DNA of 64,000 nucleotides from Cantharellus purpuraceus (Eukaryota; Basidiomycota; Agaricomycetes; Cantharellales; Hydnaceae), in the NCBI GenBank assembly GCA_025174535.1, contig JALBUN010000010.1, forward strand, positions 2,046,001 through 2,110,000, in the 5' to 3' direction. The notes under the pieces are model-generated. The model was given only the letters and a program-made list of their open reading frames with translations, searched no databases and had not been told where the DNA came from. The stretch's first letter is position 1; the number at the start of each line of letters is the position of its first letter. Of this stretch, positions 1 through 12,300 are shown in pieces. A program made the translations under genes and the position numbers.

Positions 1-1052
1 GAAGCTGAGATTGATCAGCTTTGAAAGGAATATATGGCTGGTGATGCCAGCCATACCTTAAAAGACCCAGCATTGAAGATGCTGGAGGAAGCCCAGCATA
101 CAAATCAACGCAAATGCTGGGATGATTTTGGGCATGCTCTCAAGCATGCCAATGCAGGGAAATCATTCCCCAAATGGGCACTGTGGTTCATGACTGTGGC
201 TGACCCCCCCAGAGCAGTCACTGGCCACCTGCCATGACCTCTGGGCAAGTCCACCCCTATCAGGGCAGACTGGTTCGACATCTGCAATACAGAGACTCTG
301 AGTTCATATCGCTCCATAAAAAGGCATTGGCCATGCTGTTCATGGAACAGACCATACCAATGTGCAGAGTCATCAAGAGAATGACTCTACTGGCTTGTGC
401 TGATAATGCCAGTCTTATCATCACTCTACCAACCACACTGGTAGACACACTTGCCCTCATACAGGGGTGGCAAGTAAACCCTAATGGGGTCCCCCCGGCC
501 ATCCAACAGGAGTCAGATGGTACTATGAACCTGTCCGATGTGGATGTCTGGATGTGGCTACAAAAGGCCACTCCCAAGAAGGGTTCTTCTGTATTTAAGA
601 AGAACCTCTGGACTATGTTCCAGAATCTTGGCCACTGGGAATTATTGACCAGTGGTCAAAAGTTCTCACCAACTCTTGGTGACACCTTTCGCACTTCAGT
701 CACTGGAGCATATGATTGGGGGAATCACTCCCCCAAAGAACATACTGAATTAGAGCTTGCGCTCTGGTTTGGACAATCAGGAGGCATCACCCCTGATTGC
801 GCTGCTATATTAGAGGAGTTTGCTAAACACATCGCCACTGGAGCAGCTTTTAACCAGCCTGCCAGGGTTGGTAAGCGAAAGCAGGAGACTCAGGGAGTCT
901 CCCAAGCAGCTCATAAAGCTGCTAAATGCTCTCTTGCTGAGCATTTAGGTCACAATCAACTTAATCGTGAACTTGATCAGGATGCTGCAGTAGCAATTGC
1001 ATCCTCCTCATCCATTCAAGTGGATGAGGATACTGCAACCACATCGGGATGA
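1..1052 (+). pseudogene. Unidentified retroelement-associated ORF, copy 1 (5' truncated by window edge)
   Basis: A long open frame (234-1052, 272 aa) follows a shorter frame (34-237), suggesting one coding sequence broken by a frameshift near 237-250. I do not recognise the family. The visible part has a globular tryptophan-containing centre and a low-complexity Ser/Asp/Ala C-terminus. A second copy lies at 36579-37453. There the product ends about 30 bp upstream of a polypurine tract and a TGTAAGTACC-type LTR start, so this ORF appears to be the last gene of an LTR element. Here the 3' end is cut by a reversed family A/B LTR fragment at 1077. It could be a gag-like or accessory retroelement protein. 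Confidence 0.5.
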
Positions 1053-1076
1053 CTGAGAGCCATCCCCCTCCAGAGC

Positions 1077-1544
1077 TGTTTTGGAACCCGCAAAATTATG
1101 GTGTTAGGGCAAGCTCTGAATCACCACAATTCTGTGAATGAACAGCTGAGAAGAATATCAAACCCTGCTGCAGCACAACTCCAGAAACAATTTAATGTTT
1201 GTACTTTGGTTACAATCCTTTGTATTGGTCAATGCAGACTATATGCAGAAGTAATACATTTCTTAGCAGCAAGAAATGAATAAGACTTCCAGAGTCTAGA
1301 GTTCATGGATACTTAGGGGTCCAGATATTCCAAAATGAGGGGAATGAACTTAGAGGCTAACAGAAGTAGGTGGATGAATCCAACCGTCCAACCAGTGACA
1401 CTCTGAAGCAGGTAACAGCAATGTGTGAAGTAATCTAGCAACTGCTTCACACAAGTTCAAGTTTCTAATGCTCTGCAAAGGCAGTACACACTAGTTACTT
1501 AAACAAGAGCACTAATGGCAGGACTATCAACAGACAATCTCACC
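1077..1544 (-). mobile_element. LTR fragment (family A/B, R-U5 end), reverse orientation
   Basis: The fragment starts with TGTTTTGGAACC, the reverse complement of the GGTTCCAAAACA end shared by all family A and B LTRs in this window. It follows the U5/R part of those LTRs for about 470 bp, then stops abruptly and is joined to a Ty3 pol fragment in the opposite orientation. The U3 part is missing, so it cannot be assigned to A or B. Confidence 0.85.
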
Positions 1545-1547
1545 ATC

Positions 1548-3876
1548 CTCACGCCAGACTCATAAAAGCTCTTGCTCAACAGAACTTTGAGTCTGGTGTG
1601 ATACCTACTGTTGCCTCTCTTGAATCAGATGGAGAGGTGGTACAAGGAGGACCTAAGGCTCAGGAAATCCCCCCTGAGGATGTTCCTGGAAACTAACTGT
1701 TGGATGAAATTGACTTCTTGCCAGAGCTCAATGACACCAATAGAAAGGCTCTCCAAGATACAGTTCTGGAACATAAAGATGCATTTGGTCTTGATGGCAG
1801 ACTTGGCAATTATGATGCAAAAGTTGAAATCAATCTCAGGCCTGAGGCCAAAGAAATTTCACTACCTCCTTATAATGCCTCACCTGCCAAAAGGGAAGTC
1901 ATTGACAAGCAAATGGATGCTTGGCTCAGTCTCAGAGTCATTGAACCATCCAAAAGTCCTTGGGGTTTCCCACCTCTTATAGCCTATCGTAATGGGAAAC
2001 CAAGAATGTGTATAGACTATAGGAAACTCAATGAGATTGCTGTCCCGGATGAATTCCCTTTGCCAAGACAAGACTCCATTTTGCAGGCACTCACTGGATC
2101 TCATTGGTTATCCACTTTGGATGCATTAGCAGGTTTCACGCAGCTGCAAATGTCAGACAGTGCCAAAGAAAAAACTGCATTCAGAACTCATAGAGGACTG
2201 TATCAGTTCAAATGGATGCCCTTTGGGTATCGGAATGGACCTGCAGTCTTTCAAAGAGTGATGCAAGGTGTCCTAGCACCTTTTCTATGGGTGTTTGCCC
2301 TGGTCTATATTGATGATATTGTCATATATTCCAAGACATTCAAAGAACATCTGGACAAAGTGTTCAGAGCTATAGAAAAGTCTGGAATCACCTTATCTCC
2401 TGCTAAGTGCCATTTGGCCTACCAGTCATTGCTACTGTTAGGACAAAAGGTCTATCAACTCATAAAGAGAAGTTAGATGCTATACTGGAATTGGCAGAAC
2501 CAAAGAATGTGCATGACCTACAAATCTTCCTTGGAATACTTCTCCTCATATATACCATTCTATGCATGGATTGTAGCTCCCTTGTTTGAATTGCTCAAAA
2601 AGAATTCAACTTGGGAATGGGGCAATACTCAACAGGAAGCCTTTGATTTGGCTAAAAATGCCCTTGTCAGTGTGCCAGTCAGGGCATATGCCATTCCTGG
2701 TCTTGGATATAGAGTCTACTCTGATGCATGTGATGTTGGAATTGCTGCTATAGACGCTTGTTCGGAAGGATGCTGTTATACAATATTCTGATGTATACAA
2801 GATGTACATCAGAATTTTAATAATGATCATAAAAATAGGGAGTTACAATCTGGATATCTTTAAAGATTTCGGATATCCGAGTTTTTTTTGAATATCTTAA
2901 ATTTTTATAAATATAAATATATATTTCATATTTTAATAAACTTTAAAAGATAAGATGTTTGTTATGGATGAACATAATTGTTTATATGAATATAACAGTA
3001 ATGTATATATTAATATTATTGGTATAATAGAGAATATTTAGATATACAAATGCCAGGTGAGGATTCAAGGTACATTAGATTATTTTACCAGTATAGTACA
3101 AGAAAGAATGAGTGAAAGAAATCAAGTGTAGCAGGAGTAGAATATTCCCTTGAAGCAGTTGCCACCGGTAAATTAAAAAAAAAGAATTATTTTTGAGAAT
3201 CATGTCAAAATATCAAAATATGTTTTAAATCTAAGTAATTTATATAAATTTGAGAATCATGTATGAAATATCAAAATATGTTTTAATATAAGTATATTAT
3301 ATAAAATTTGAGGAAATGGGTTGTATATACATATTTGATGTATTTCTGAACAAGCGTCATACTTCAGCAGATTCAACCTCTCAAAATCAGAGATCTCAAA
3401 GGTACCAAAGGGTATGAGAAACTCAAATCAGCTTATGACAAAGGATTACCTGTACCACGATTGGTAATTCCCATGTTAAAAGAGGAAACTCCCCCTAAGC
3501 CAGGTACTTGGGATAAAGACTTTGAAAACACTACAGTTTCAGTAGAATGCTCGTCTCACACTTTGAAACCAGCTGAAAGGAATTACTCTCCTTTGGAAAG
3601 AGAGGTGCTTGCATTACGAGATGGTCTTATCAAATTTCAACCCTACATTGAAGGGGAGAAAGTAGTAGCCATTACAGACCATGCAGCCCTCATCTGGAGT
3701 TGGACCTACCAAAATGTTAATTGGCAGTTATTAACTTGGGGAACAGTATTTGCTGTGTATCCTGAAATAAAAATTGTATACCAAGCGGGACAGGTTCACC
3801 CCAATGTAGATCCTATTTCCAGACTCAGAAGGAATGTTCCATATCAAGATGGGCCTTCTTCTGATGACTCCATTCC
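1548..3876 (+). pseudogene. Ty3/Gypsy pol fragment (RT-RNase H), interrupted by a TIR element
   Basis: Nucleotide-level copy of the intact polyprotein region 10073-11846: the end of the protease-RT linker, reverse transcriptase with YIDD, and RNase H up to the motif DDSIP. It is disabled. There is an in-frame TAA after VPGN near 1695, a short deletion near 2450 removing the residues around the RT-RNase H junction, and a frame break near 3548. The coding sequence is split at 2752/3359 by a 606-bp inserted element flanked by a 3-bp duplication. Its 3' end is cut at 3876 by LTR A1. It is very similar to the intact element, so the decay is recent. Confidence 0.9.
2753..3358 (+). mobile_element. 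MITE-like terminal-inverted-repeat element, copy 1
   Basis: AT-rich 606-bp insertion with terminal inverted repeats GACGCTTGTTCGGAA and TTCTGAACAAGCGTC (14 of 15 matching). The interrupted pol sequence at 11306-11312 shows the empty site, so the target duplication is ATA (2750-2752 and 3359-3361). No transposase ORF is present, so it is non-autonomous. The first 60 bp contain an internal inverted motif built on CTGATGTATA/TACATCAG. A second copy in opposite orientation lies at 33668-34233. The 3-bp duplication fits PIF/Harbinger-like or CACTA-like enzymes, but the terminal sequence does not assign a superfamily. Confidence 0.88.
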
Positions 3877-4409
3877 TGTATGGGAACCACCTTTTCCCTA
3901 TCAAGTTCCATTTATGCAGCACCAATGTGCTATTCTTTGCTTTTCCATTCCTAAATATCAGCATATATTTGATGCTTGTACCTGGAATGGACATATTCAA
4001 ATATTCTCTATTTTTCCATATTTTTTTTGGGAATATTCCAGGCAGAACTCGGCTCAGAATCATTTATTTCTGCTGTGCTACAGCTGTGGACCCATAGGCA
4101 CCCACAAACCTTCACACAGCCGGCTCTCCCCTTTTGGACCAGGCATTCAGCCTGAATTCAAGCTCAGATGTCTCTGATCAATAAATATTCTCTAACTTGA
4201 CAACCACAGCCTCTCAGGGCACTATTTTCCATGGAGATCATCACCTGAGATGTGGCTATCCATGGCTGTCCAAACCAGTGCAGAAAACAGGGTGGACACC
4301 CTTCTTTTTGCCTGATCAGTGCCTAGTTCAGGGATCAGATCAGGTGATTGCCTTGGAATATTCTACCCCTTTCCATAACATTCTAGCTGTTTCCCTCTAT
4401 TATTAGATA

Positions 4410-4556
4410 GAACTTTCCAGAACCATTATTCAGCTCCTGATCAGTGTTAGTGCTGTGATCAGATCCTGTGATTGGCTTGGAATATTCTACCCCTTTCTTC
4501 CACCTTCCACAACCTTCCAGTAGTTTCCATCTATTAATAGGTAGAATATTCCAGAA
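4410..4556 (+). promoter_or_regulatory. Two perfect trimeric heat-shock-element motifs in U3 of LTR A1
   Basis: GAACTTTCCAGAA at 4410-4422 and GAATATTCCAGAA at 4544-4556 both fit GAAnnTTCnnGAA exactly. Further two-unit motifs GAATATTC lie at 4356-4363 and 4480-4487. All are 30-230 bp upstream of the TATA box at 4583. Both trimers are conserved in LTR A2 (15108-15120, 15242-15254) and A3 (35696-35708, 35830-35842). HSF binding is inference from the motif. Confidence 0.6.
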
Positions 4557-4582
4557 GCATTAGTCAGCCCCTGTAAATACAA

Positions 4583-4590
4583 TATATAAG
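4583..4590 (+). promoter_or_regulatory. TATA box of LTR A1
   Basis: TATATAAG, in the same place in A2 and A3 (TATAAAAG in family B). It separates the divergent U3 from the R/U5 part shared by both families, where a Pol II promoter of an LTR belongs. Confidence 0.7.
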
Positions 4591-5291
4591 GAGGCCATTC
4601 TGCCTCTGAAAGAAGAACATATCCATCATATTCTACCCATCTTCTGCACACCAGTGTGACTAGAGTGACATACAGTGTCATCCTCTATCTCAGTAACTGT
4701 TGATTACCAGTTCAAGGATCTTTTACAGTTGTGTAACTGTACTTGATTGCACTCAAAGTAGTGATATTCCTGCTTTGGGCGTGAGTGTAGTATCTGCCTC
4801 ACATGACTACAAATCTACAGGGTGAGATTGTCTGTCGATAGTCCTGCCATTAGTGCTCTTGTTTAAGTTACTAGTGTGTACTGCCTTTGCAGAGCATTAG
4901 AAGCTTGAACTCGTGTGAAGCAGTTGCTAGACTACTTCACACATCGCTGTTACCCACTTCTGAGTGCCACTGGTTGGACGGTTGGATTCATCCACCTACT
5001 TCACTTTAGCCTCTAAGTGCATTCCCATCTTTTTGGAATATCTGGACCCCTAAGCGTCTGTGAACTCTAGACTCTGGAAGTCTTATTCATTTCTTGCTGC
5101 TAAGAAACGTATTACCTTTCTGTGTATAGTCTGCATTGACCAATACAAAGGATTGTAACCAAAGTACAAATGTTAAATTGTTTCTGGAGTTGTGCTGCAG
5201 CAGGGTTTGATATTCTTCTCAGCTGTTCATTCATGGAATTGTGGTGATTTAGAGTTTGCCCTAACACCATAATTTTGCAGGTTCCAAAACA

Positions 5292-6336
5292 TTTGGTGGA
5301 CGCTCTGGGAACTGCTTAAGCAGTGTCTAGAGTGTAGATTCTAAGCACCATTGCAGATATAACCCGACCTTCTATCACTAAGTCTTTACTCAATATAGTT
5401 TCTCGTAATCTGGAACAAACCGATTTGGAATTTCCAGAAGACAAGTTCTGTTATTTGAATAATGTAAATAATTGCTTTGCTGGAGTGTAGTGACGAGCAG
5501 AAGTCGAATAGAAAGTGGAGCAGTGGTGGGAACTGGATGTATGCGTAGTCGAATTGAAGATATACTTGAGTAGTATCTTCCTACGAAGTTTGATGGGATT
5601 TGGTGTGATCTTCGTCTAGATATTGACAATTTGAGCAGGGATCAGGAGCAGATGACTCGAACGAGAGTAAATGCTTAATAAAAACGTAGCCAGTTATTGT
5701 ATGGCTTCGTAATTCGAGATTCAAGTTGGATATACAATATTCTAATAGAATATGCAAAAGCTAATAGAAATACGCGTTCGTTCTGGAGATATTCCAGATA
5801 CGAATAGATTCAGACACACAGATAGAAACAGGTGAGAGGAAATTCTCTATCCATTCAAGTGCATTACAGATGTGATTTATATATGATACTAAGTCCTATG
5901 AATGAGTGAAGTCATTCGTAAATGTCCTGAGTTAATGATGGGATGGATGATGAGATGATGATGGGGGGAAGTGTCCATGATGATGAAATGATGAAAATAA
6001 AAGCGAAAATAATGTCCAGGAAGTTCTGGAACTCACAGGGGCTTCTCCTGTTCCCTATTCCATTCCTGTAACCATCCTCCTTTACCCCCTTTGTCCCTCA
6101 AAACCTCCTGAGCCTCCTATATGCTCCTGTTCCTCCCCTGTCCCCTGTAATCCCCCTCTCCTCTCCCTTCTCCCCAGAAGTCCGGCAGCTAGACGTCCGG
6201 CAGCTGGAACAACAAGTTCTATAGTCACACTCGTCTGCCCTCCTCCTCTAATCCTAACTCTCCTCTTTATCTAAACCCTTATCCAACACCAACTCGTATA
6301 CAAACTCGTTTCGAATCGTATCGACCTCGTGACAAG
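5292..6336 (+). other. Untranslated leader of the Ty3 element
   Basis: About 1 kb between LTR A1 and the polyprotein start, with no convincing ORF. It holds a GATGAT-rich stretch (about 5934-5998) and a long polypyrimidine run (about 6045-6172) ending in CCCCAG at 6177. That run looks like a 3' splice site, so a spliced leader is possible. A direct repeat built on GTCCGGCAGCT follows at 6181-6206. Packaging signals are expected here but not identifiable by eye. Confidence 0.6.
5294..5310 (+). other. Putative primer-binding site
   Basis: TGGTGGACGCTCTGGGA begins two bases after LTR A1. It starts with TGG (complement of CCA), then a base, then a 7-nt block and a G-rich 5-mer, as expected for annealing to a tRNA 3' end. 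I could not assign the tRNA. Confidence 0.55.
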
Positions 6337-9300
6337 TTGACCTCATTCAAGCTGAGCAACATGTCTACTTCAACAATTCAACAACAACAACAACTCGAGG
6401 ATGACCCGTCTACTCCTTTGGCTGCTCAACCAGAGCGACCTATTGCCCCTATCACTCCTGGCTTCTTGCACACTAGATCCCCACTCACTCCTGTGAATGA
6501 TCTTGACCAGACATTTACTATGGATGAAGAGATTAGTGCTGCTGATGCCTCTTTTGCTGTGGAAGTTGATCAGACTAACCATGCACTTACCAATTGGACT
6601 TTTGATGGACCCCTGATCACAGGACCATTACAAAATGTCTTCATAGTGCCTGGTAAGCCTTTGAAAAGCTTCAGTGCAGCAAGAGTACAGAGAGAGGTCA
6701 GACTTGATCCCCTACTCTCTTCCAGAAGAGATTCACTCCTTAGCATTGCAGAGATGAGCTTTAATCATGCGGAAGCACCAGGTACTAGAGCTCTGAATCA
6801 TCTTGCTACTGGACTCTTCAGGAAAGAATTAGCGTTACTCAATGTGGTACTGCTCGGACATCCTGGACGAGTTAGTCAGCATGGTAGTACGGGGTATTAT
6901 CTTGATCCATGGAAGTATAAGCAACTGTTAGACACTCTTAATCATATTGCAAATGAGAGAGAAAGTGTTCTGCAGCAGATGAAACTTCCTCCTCCTACTG
7001 TCCCTACATTGCCTTCGGAATGGCCTAGTGACTCCCTTTGGAGTTCCAAAGACCTGGAAGTGCTTTGTGTTACACTACGTGAAGATGTAGAAAACTTTTT
7101 GGCATTTTATTGGGAGGCTGTATCCAAGTACAAGGGTTCTTGGAAACCAGTAAAGGATGACTTTCTGTCTCCTGCTCTCCCAGACATTTCTGAGATGTCT
7201 TCTGACATTAATGGTTTCAAAATTCGCTTCGCTGCTGCCCAAGCTGCTTTGCAGAGAAAGGTTGCTGCAGATACTAGTTTTTATGAAGCTAAAGTCATTA
7301 ATGCATCAGTGAATCCTGTCCTTGGACATGATCTTCCCACTCTTGCAGCTATGCCTGTCAGGGATGCTCAGCAGTCAACTGTTGCCTATACTGTTAAGGA
7401 AGCTCCTTTGATTTCCAGATTGGATCAAGGAGAAAAATTTCCAGTTGATCATGAACGGATTAGACAGAGACAGTCTGCGGTTTACAATCGTGGTCCCAGA
7501 CCCTCTACTCTTTTCAATTCTCCTTACCATCAGGATCCTAGTAAACTTATGGGATCTGCAGGTTTGGAAGAAATGTTCTATACTCCTCCTCAAGTTCAGA
7601 GCAGGGGTACTTTAGGCATTCCAGAATCCATTAGGGTTCCTCACGGAACTTATGGAGCTTCTGGAGGAGGTGCTCCACCTCCTGGAGGAGAACCTCCTGA
7701 TGATGACGGATCATCTGGTCCCCCTCATACACCTAATCCATTTTTGCCTAGACCATCATTGCCACATAGAAGTGGAAGGAGTAATCCTCCCCCTCTGGGT
7801 AGGCATGGAGGCTCAGGTCCTCCTGACGGAGGTGATGGTGGAGGTTACGGTCATAGTCCAGACTGGGGGGATCTTGATCAGAGAAATCCTAATCTCGGAT
7901 TAGATGCTCCAGTGACTCAGAGCAAGCTGGAAGCTTACTTTGATAACAAGTTGCGTCAGGACTTAGTCCCTGAGTGGGATGGAAACCCTGACAGTTTGGC
8001 TCAATGGATATTGAAAGTAAATCATTTGGCTCAGCGATCTCCTATGGTCTTCAAGCAATTGGGACAAATTATCCCTTTGTGGTTGCATAAAGGAGCTGAG
8101 AGATGGTTTTTCTCTTTACCATTGTCATATCGCCAAGAAGCAACTGAGGACTGGAAGTCCATCAGAGAAGTCATTGGTTCATACTATATGAACAGAGCCT
8201 GGTTGGATAGGCAGAAAGCTAGAGCAACTCGTGCTACTTTCAGAGAGCCTGGCTTTACTAATGAGACTCCTAGTGAGTATTACGTTAGAAAGTCGGAGCT
8301 ATTGAGACTGGTCAGCAGGCTGTCAGACTCAGAGCTTATATTGGAAATCATGAATGGTGCTCCACCATATTGGCATACAGTCATTGATGCTCACAGGTGT
8401 TCATCTGCAGTGGAATTCCAAACTGCTATCAAGTATCACGAGGAATCATTGTCGCATGCTCCTTTCTCTTCAGGAGACAACCTGGAAAGACGTATTAGAA
8501 ATTTGGAAAATTCTTTGCATCAAACCAAACCTAGGTTTGACTCAAACAGATCTTTTAGAGATGCTAGAGCTCATCTGGTTGGATGGTCATCCAAATTGAA
8601 TCCTCCAAAATTCCCTCGGGATGATTCTAATGTGTCTAAAAATTCCACACCTGAATCCAAAGGAGCTAGACCTTGCAGGCATTGTGGCAGTAACAAGCAT
8701 TGGGATAATGAGTGCAAACATGCCAGTTCAGCATCTCGCTCTGCCCATACACGTTACACGGTTTCTAATGAAGAAGCTAATGCAGACCTTGCCTATGAGG
8801 ATATGTACCTTGAATCACTTCATGAATCAGAAGTGGATTTAAGTTCAGACAATGCTCATGTTAATAATGTTGCGACTGAGAATATCCCTGAAGAACCTTC
8901 ATCGGATCAACAGGAATCTGCTCAGGATACAGAGGCACATTGTCAACTTGCTAAACCAGCCATGAGCTTGCTGGAAAGTATGTCCCGACTGGGGGGATCC
9001 ATACCTAATAGAGAAAAATCTTCTGAGCCTTTGTCTCTGGAAAACTCTTTTTCTGAGACATTCACTCCTAAATCTCGTCAAGAGAGGAGAAGGTTAATGA
9101 AAGATTCCAAACATGTAGCTGCTTTCCTAAGGAATTCTAAGCTTACTAGTTGGGCTCCAAACTCCTTGATTAAACTCAAGCGTTTCATGTCCAGACCAGC
9201 AGGCTGTGCCTTCCTTGGATCTTCTGCAACCACTACTAATGTTTGGCTGGGAGAATACGGAAAGAATCAAACTACCCTTGTAGCTGATTCTGGTTCAGAC

Positions 9301-12300
9301 ATAACCCTTATCTCTCAGAAGGCTCTCTGCTCTATGGAGAATCCTCCTAAGATCAAAACAGGTCAGAAAATTAACTTGATACAAGTTACTGGCACATCCA
9401 AAATTTCTGGATACGTTACAGTGCCCATTTACTTTGACTCTGACTCTGGACCAGTTCAGATTGAAGTTGAAGCTTATGTGGTCAAAGGCATGACTACCCC
9501 TGTCATTCTTGGGAATGATTTTGCTGATCAGTACTCAATCTCGCTTATAAGAGAAGGCTCAGATAGCTATCTTATGTTTGGTAATACTGGATGGAAGGCC
9601 AAGATTGAGAACTCAGTGAGCTCACCCTTATTGGATGAGAATGGTCACACCTTTAAAATAAGAGCCCTTCCTGACCTTGCATCTCTAACTGCAAAGTTCA
9701 AGGCTCATAGACGTATTAAGAAATCTCAGAAACAGATTAGAGCACGCATTTCGGATTCAAGTGTTAGGGCCTTACATCCCATCACGATTCCTCCTGAAAC
9801 TGCTTCTCTAATTCCTGCTTCTATCTATTTCCCTGGGAATAGTAATGAAGTTTATGTGGAAAAAGTGCTTCACTCCAATCATGGGCCTGAAGATTTCTAT
9901 GGCATCTCAGATGCAATTGTATCTCAGAACAACCCATGCCTACATGTTAGCAATTTTTCATCACAACCAGTTACTATACATCAAGGACAACTTCTGGGTC
10001 ATGCTAGAAATCCTTCCAATTGGCTGGATCGGACTTCTAATTTGAACCAGACTCAATTAGAGACTTGTCTCTCTCACGCCAGACTCATAAAAGCTCTTGC
10101 TCAACAGAACTTTGAGACTGGTGCGGTACCTGCTGTTGCCTCTCTTGAATCAGATGGAGAGGTGGTACAAGGAGGACCTAAGGCTCAGGAAATTCCCCCT
10201 GAGGATGTTCCTGAAAACCAACTGTTGGATGAAATTGACTTCTCACCAGAGCTCAATGATGCCAATAGGAAGGCTCTCCAAGATACAGTTCTGGCACATA
10301 AAGACGCATTTGGTCTTGATGGCAGACTTGGCAATTATGATGCAAAAGTTGAAATCAATCTCAGGCCTGAGGCCAAAGAAATTTCACTACCTCCTTATAA
10401 TGCCTCACCTGCCAAAAGGGAAGTCATTGACAAGCAAATGGATGCTTGGCTCAGTCTTGGAGTCATTGAACCATCCAAAAGTCCTTGGGGTTTTCCAGCA
10501 CTTATAGCCTATCGTAATGGGAAACCAAGAATGTGTATAGACTATAGGAAACTCAATGAGATTGCTGTCCCGGATCAATTTCCCTTGCCAAGACAAGATT
10601 CCATTTTGCAGGCACTCACTGGATCTCGTTGGTTATCCACCTTGGATGCATTAGCGGGTTTCACACAGCTGCAAATGTCGGACAGTGCCAAAGAAAAAAC
10701 TGCATTCAGAACTCATAGAGGACTGTATCAGTTCAAATGGATGCCCTTTGGGTATCGGAATGGACCTGCAGTCTTTCAAAGAGTGATGCAAGGTGTCCTA
10801 GCACCTTTTCTATGGGTGTTTGCCCTGGTCTATATTGATGATATTGTCATATATTCCAAGACATTCAAAGAACACTTGGATCATCTAGACAAAGTGTTCG
10901 GAGCTATAGAAAAGTCTGGAATCACCTTATCTCCTGCTAAGTGCCATTTGGCCTACCAGTCATTGCTACTGTTAGGACAAAAGGTATCACGGTTAGGTCT
11001 ATCAACTCACAAGGAGAAGATAGATGCTATACTGGAATTGGCAGAACCAAAGAATGTGCATGACCTACAAATCTTCCTCGGAATGGTGGTATACTTCTCC
11101 TCATATATACCATTCTATGCATGGATTGTAGCTCCCTTGTTTGAATTGCTCAAAAAGAATTCAACTTGGGAATGGGGCAATACTCAACAAGAAGCCTTTG
11201 ATTTGGCTAAAAATGCCCTTGTCAGTGCGCCAGTCAGAGCATATGCCATTCCTGGTCTCGGATATAGAGTCTACTCTGATGCATGTGATGTCGGAATCGC
11301 TGCTATACTTCAGCAGATTCAACCTCTCAAAATCAGAGATCTCAAAGGTACCAAAGGGTATGAGAAACTCAAATCAGCTTATGACAAAGGATTACCTGTA
11401 CCACAATTGGTGATTCCTGTGTCAAAAGATGAAACTCTCCCTAAGCCAGGTACTTGGGATAAAGACTTTGAAAACACTACGGTTTCAGTAGAACGAGTCA
11501 TTGCTTACTGGTCTCGTACCTTGAAACCAGCTGAAAGGAATTACTCTCCTACAGAAAGGGAGGCGCTTGCATTACGAGACGGTCTTATCAAATTTCAACC
11601 CTACATTGAAGGGGAGAAAGTAGTAGCCATTACAGACCATGCAGCCCTCATCTGGAGTTGGACCTACCAAAATGTTAATTGGCAGTTATTAACTTGGGGA
11701 ACTGTATTTGCTGCATACCCTGAATTAAAAATCGTACACCGAGCAGGATGGGTTCACTCCAATGTAGATCCTATTTCCAGACTCAGAAGGAATGTTCCAT
11801 ATCAAGATGGGCCTTCTTCTGATGACTCCATTCCTACTATCCTGGACTCGGAACAGGATCCACTTGTGGATTTTTATTCTGATATCTCTCCTCACTTTGA
11901 AGCCAGAACTTTAATGTTAATGGGTGCATATGAAGAAGAGAACCAGAGAATTCCACTGAACGTGCATGCTTCTTCCATCCAAGTCAATACCAGCCTGGAA
12001 GAAGATTTCACCATTCCATACATGAGAGCCAAAAGCTATAATCTAGTCTCTAGCCTTGCTCAGGAAGAGATTCAGAAAATAGTTGATGCGTATGCCAAAG
12101 ATCCTTACTTCAAAAGGGTCAGATCTGAATTACGACAGGAGTCTAATTGGATCAGTCCGAAGCATCCACTCTTTTTTGAAAATGAGGATGGATTGCTTTA
12201 CTTTGAAGATTGGAATGGCAATTACAGGCTATGTGTACCCAAGGCTGAGCAATCTAATCTTCTAAGTGAAATTCATGATGAAATCACTGAAGGAGCTCAT

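Larger units (their letters stand above)
3877..5291 (+). mobile_element. LTR A1, 5' LTR of the chromovirus (family A)
   Basis: 1415-bp LTR from TGTATGGGAACC to GGTTCCAAAACA (TG...CA ends). It is followed two bases later by a primer-binding-site-like sequence and the leader of the intact polyprotein, so it serves as 5' LTR. It is nearly identical to LTR A2 (14578-15989). It is inserted into an older pol copy directly after the DDSIP codons. U3 holds two heat-shock-element-like trimers and a TATA box. The left flank ATTCC is not repeated after LTR A2, so no target duplication supports the pair. Confidence 0.92.
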
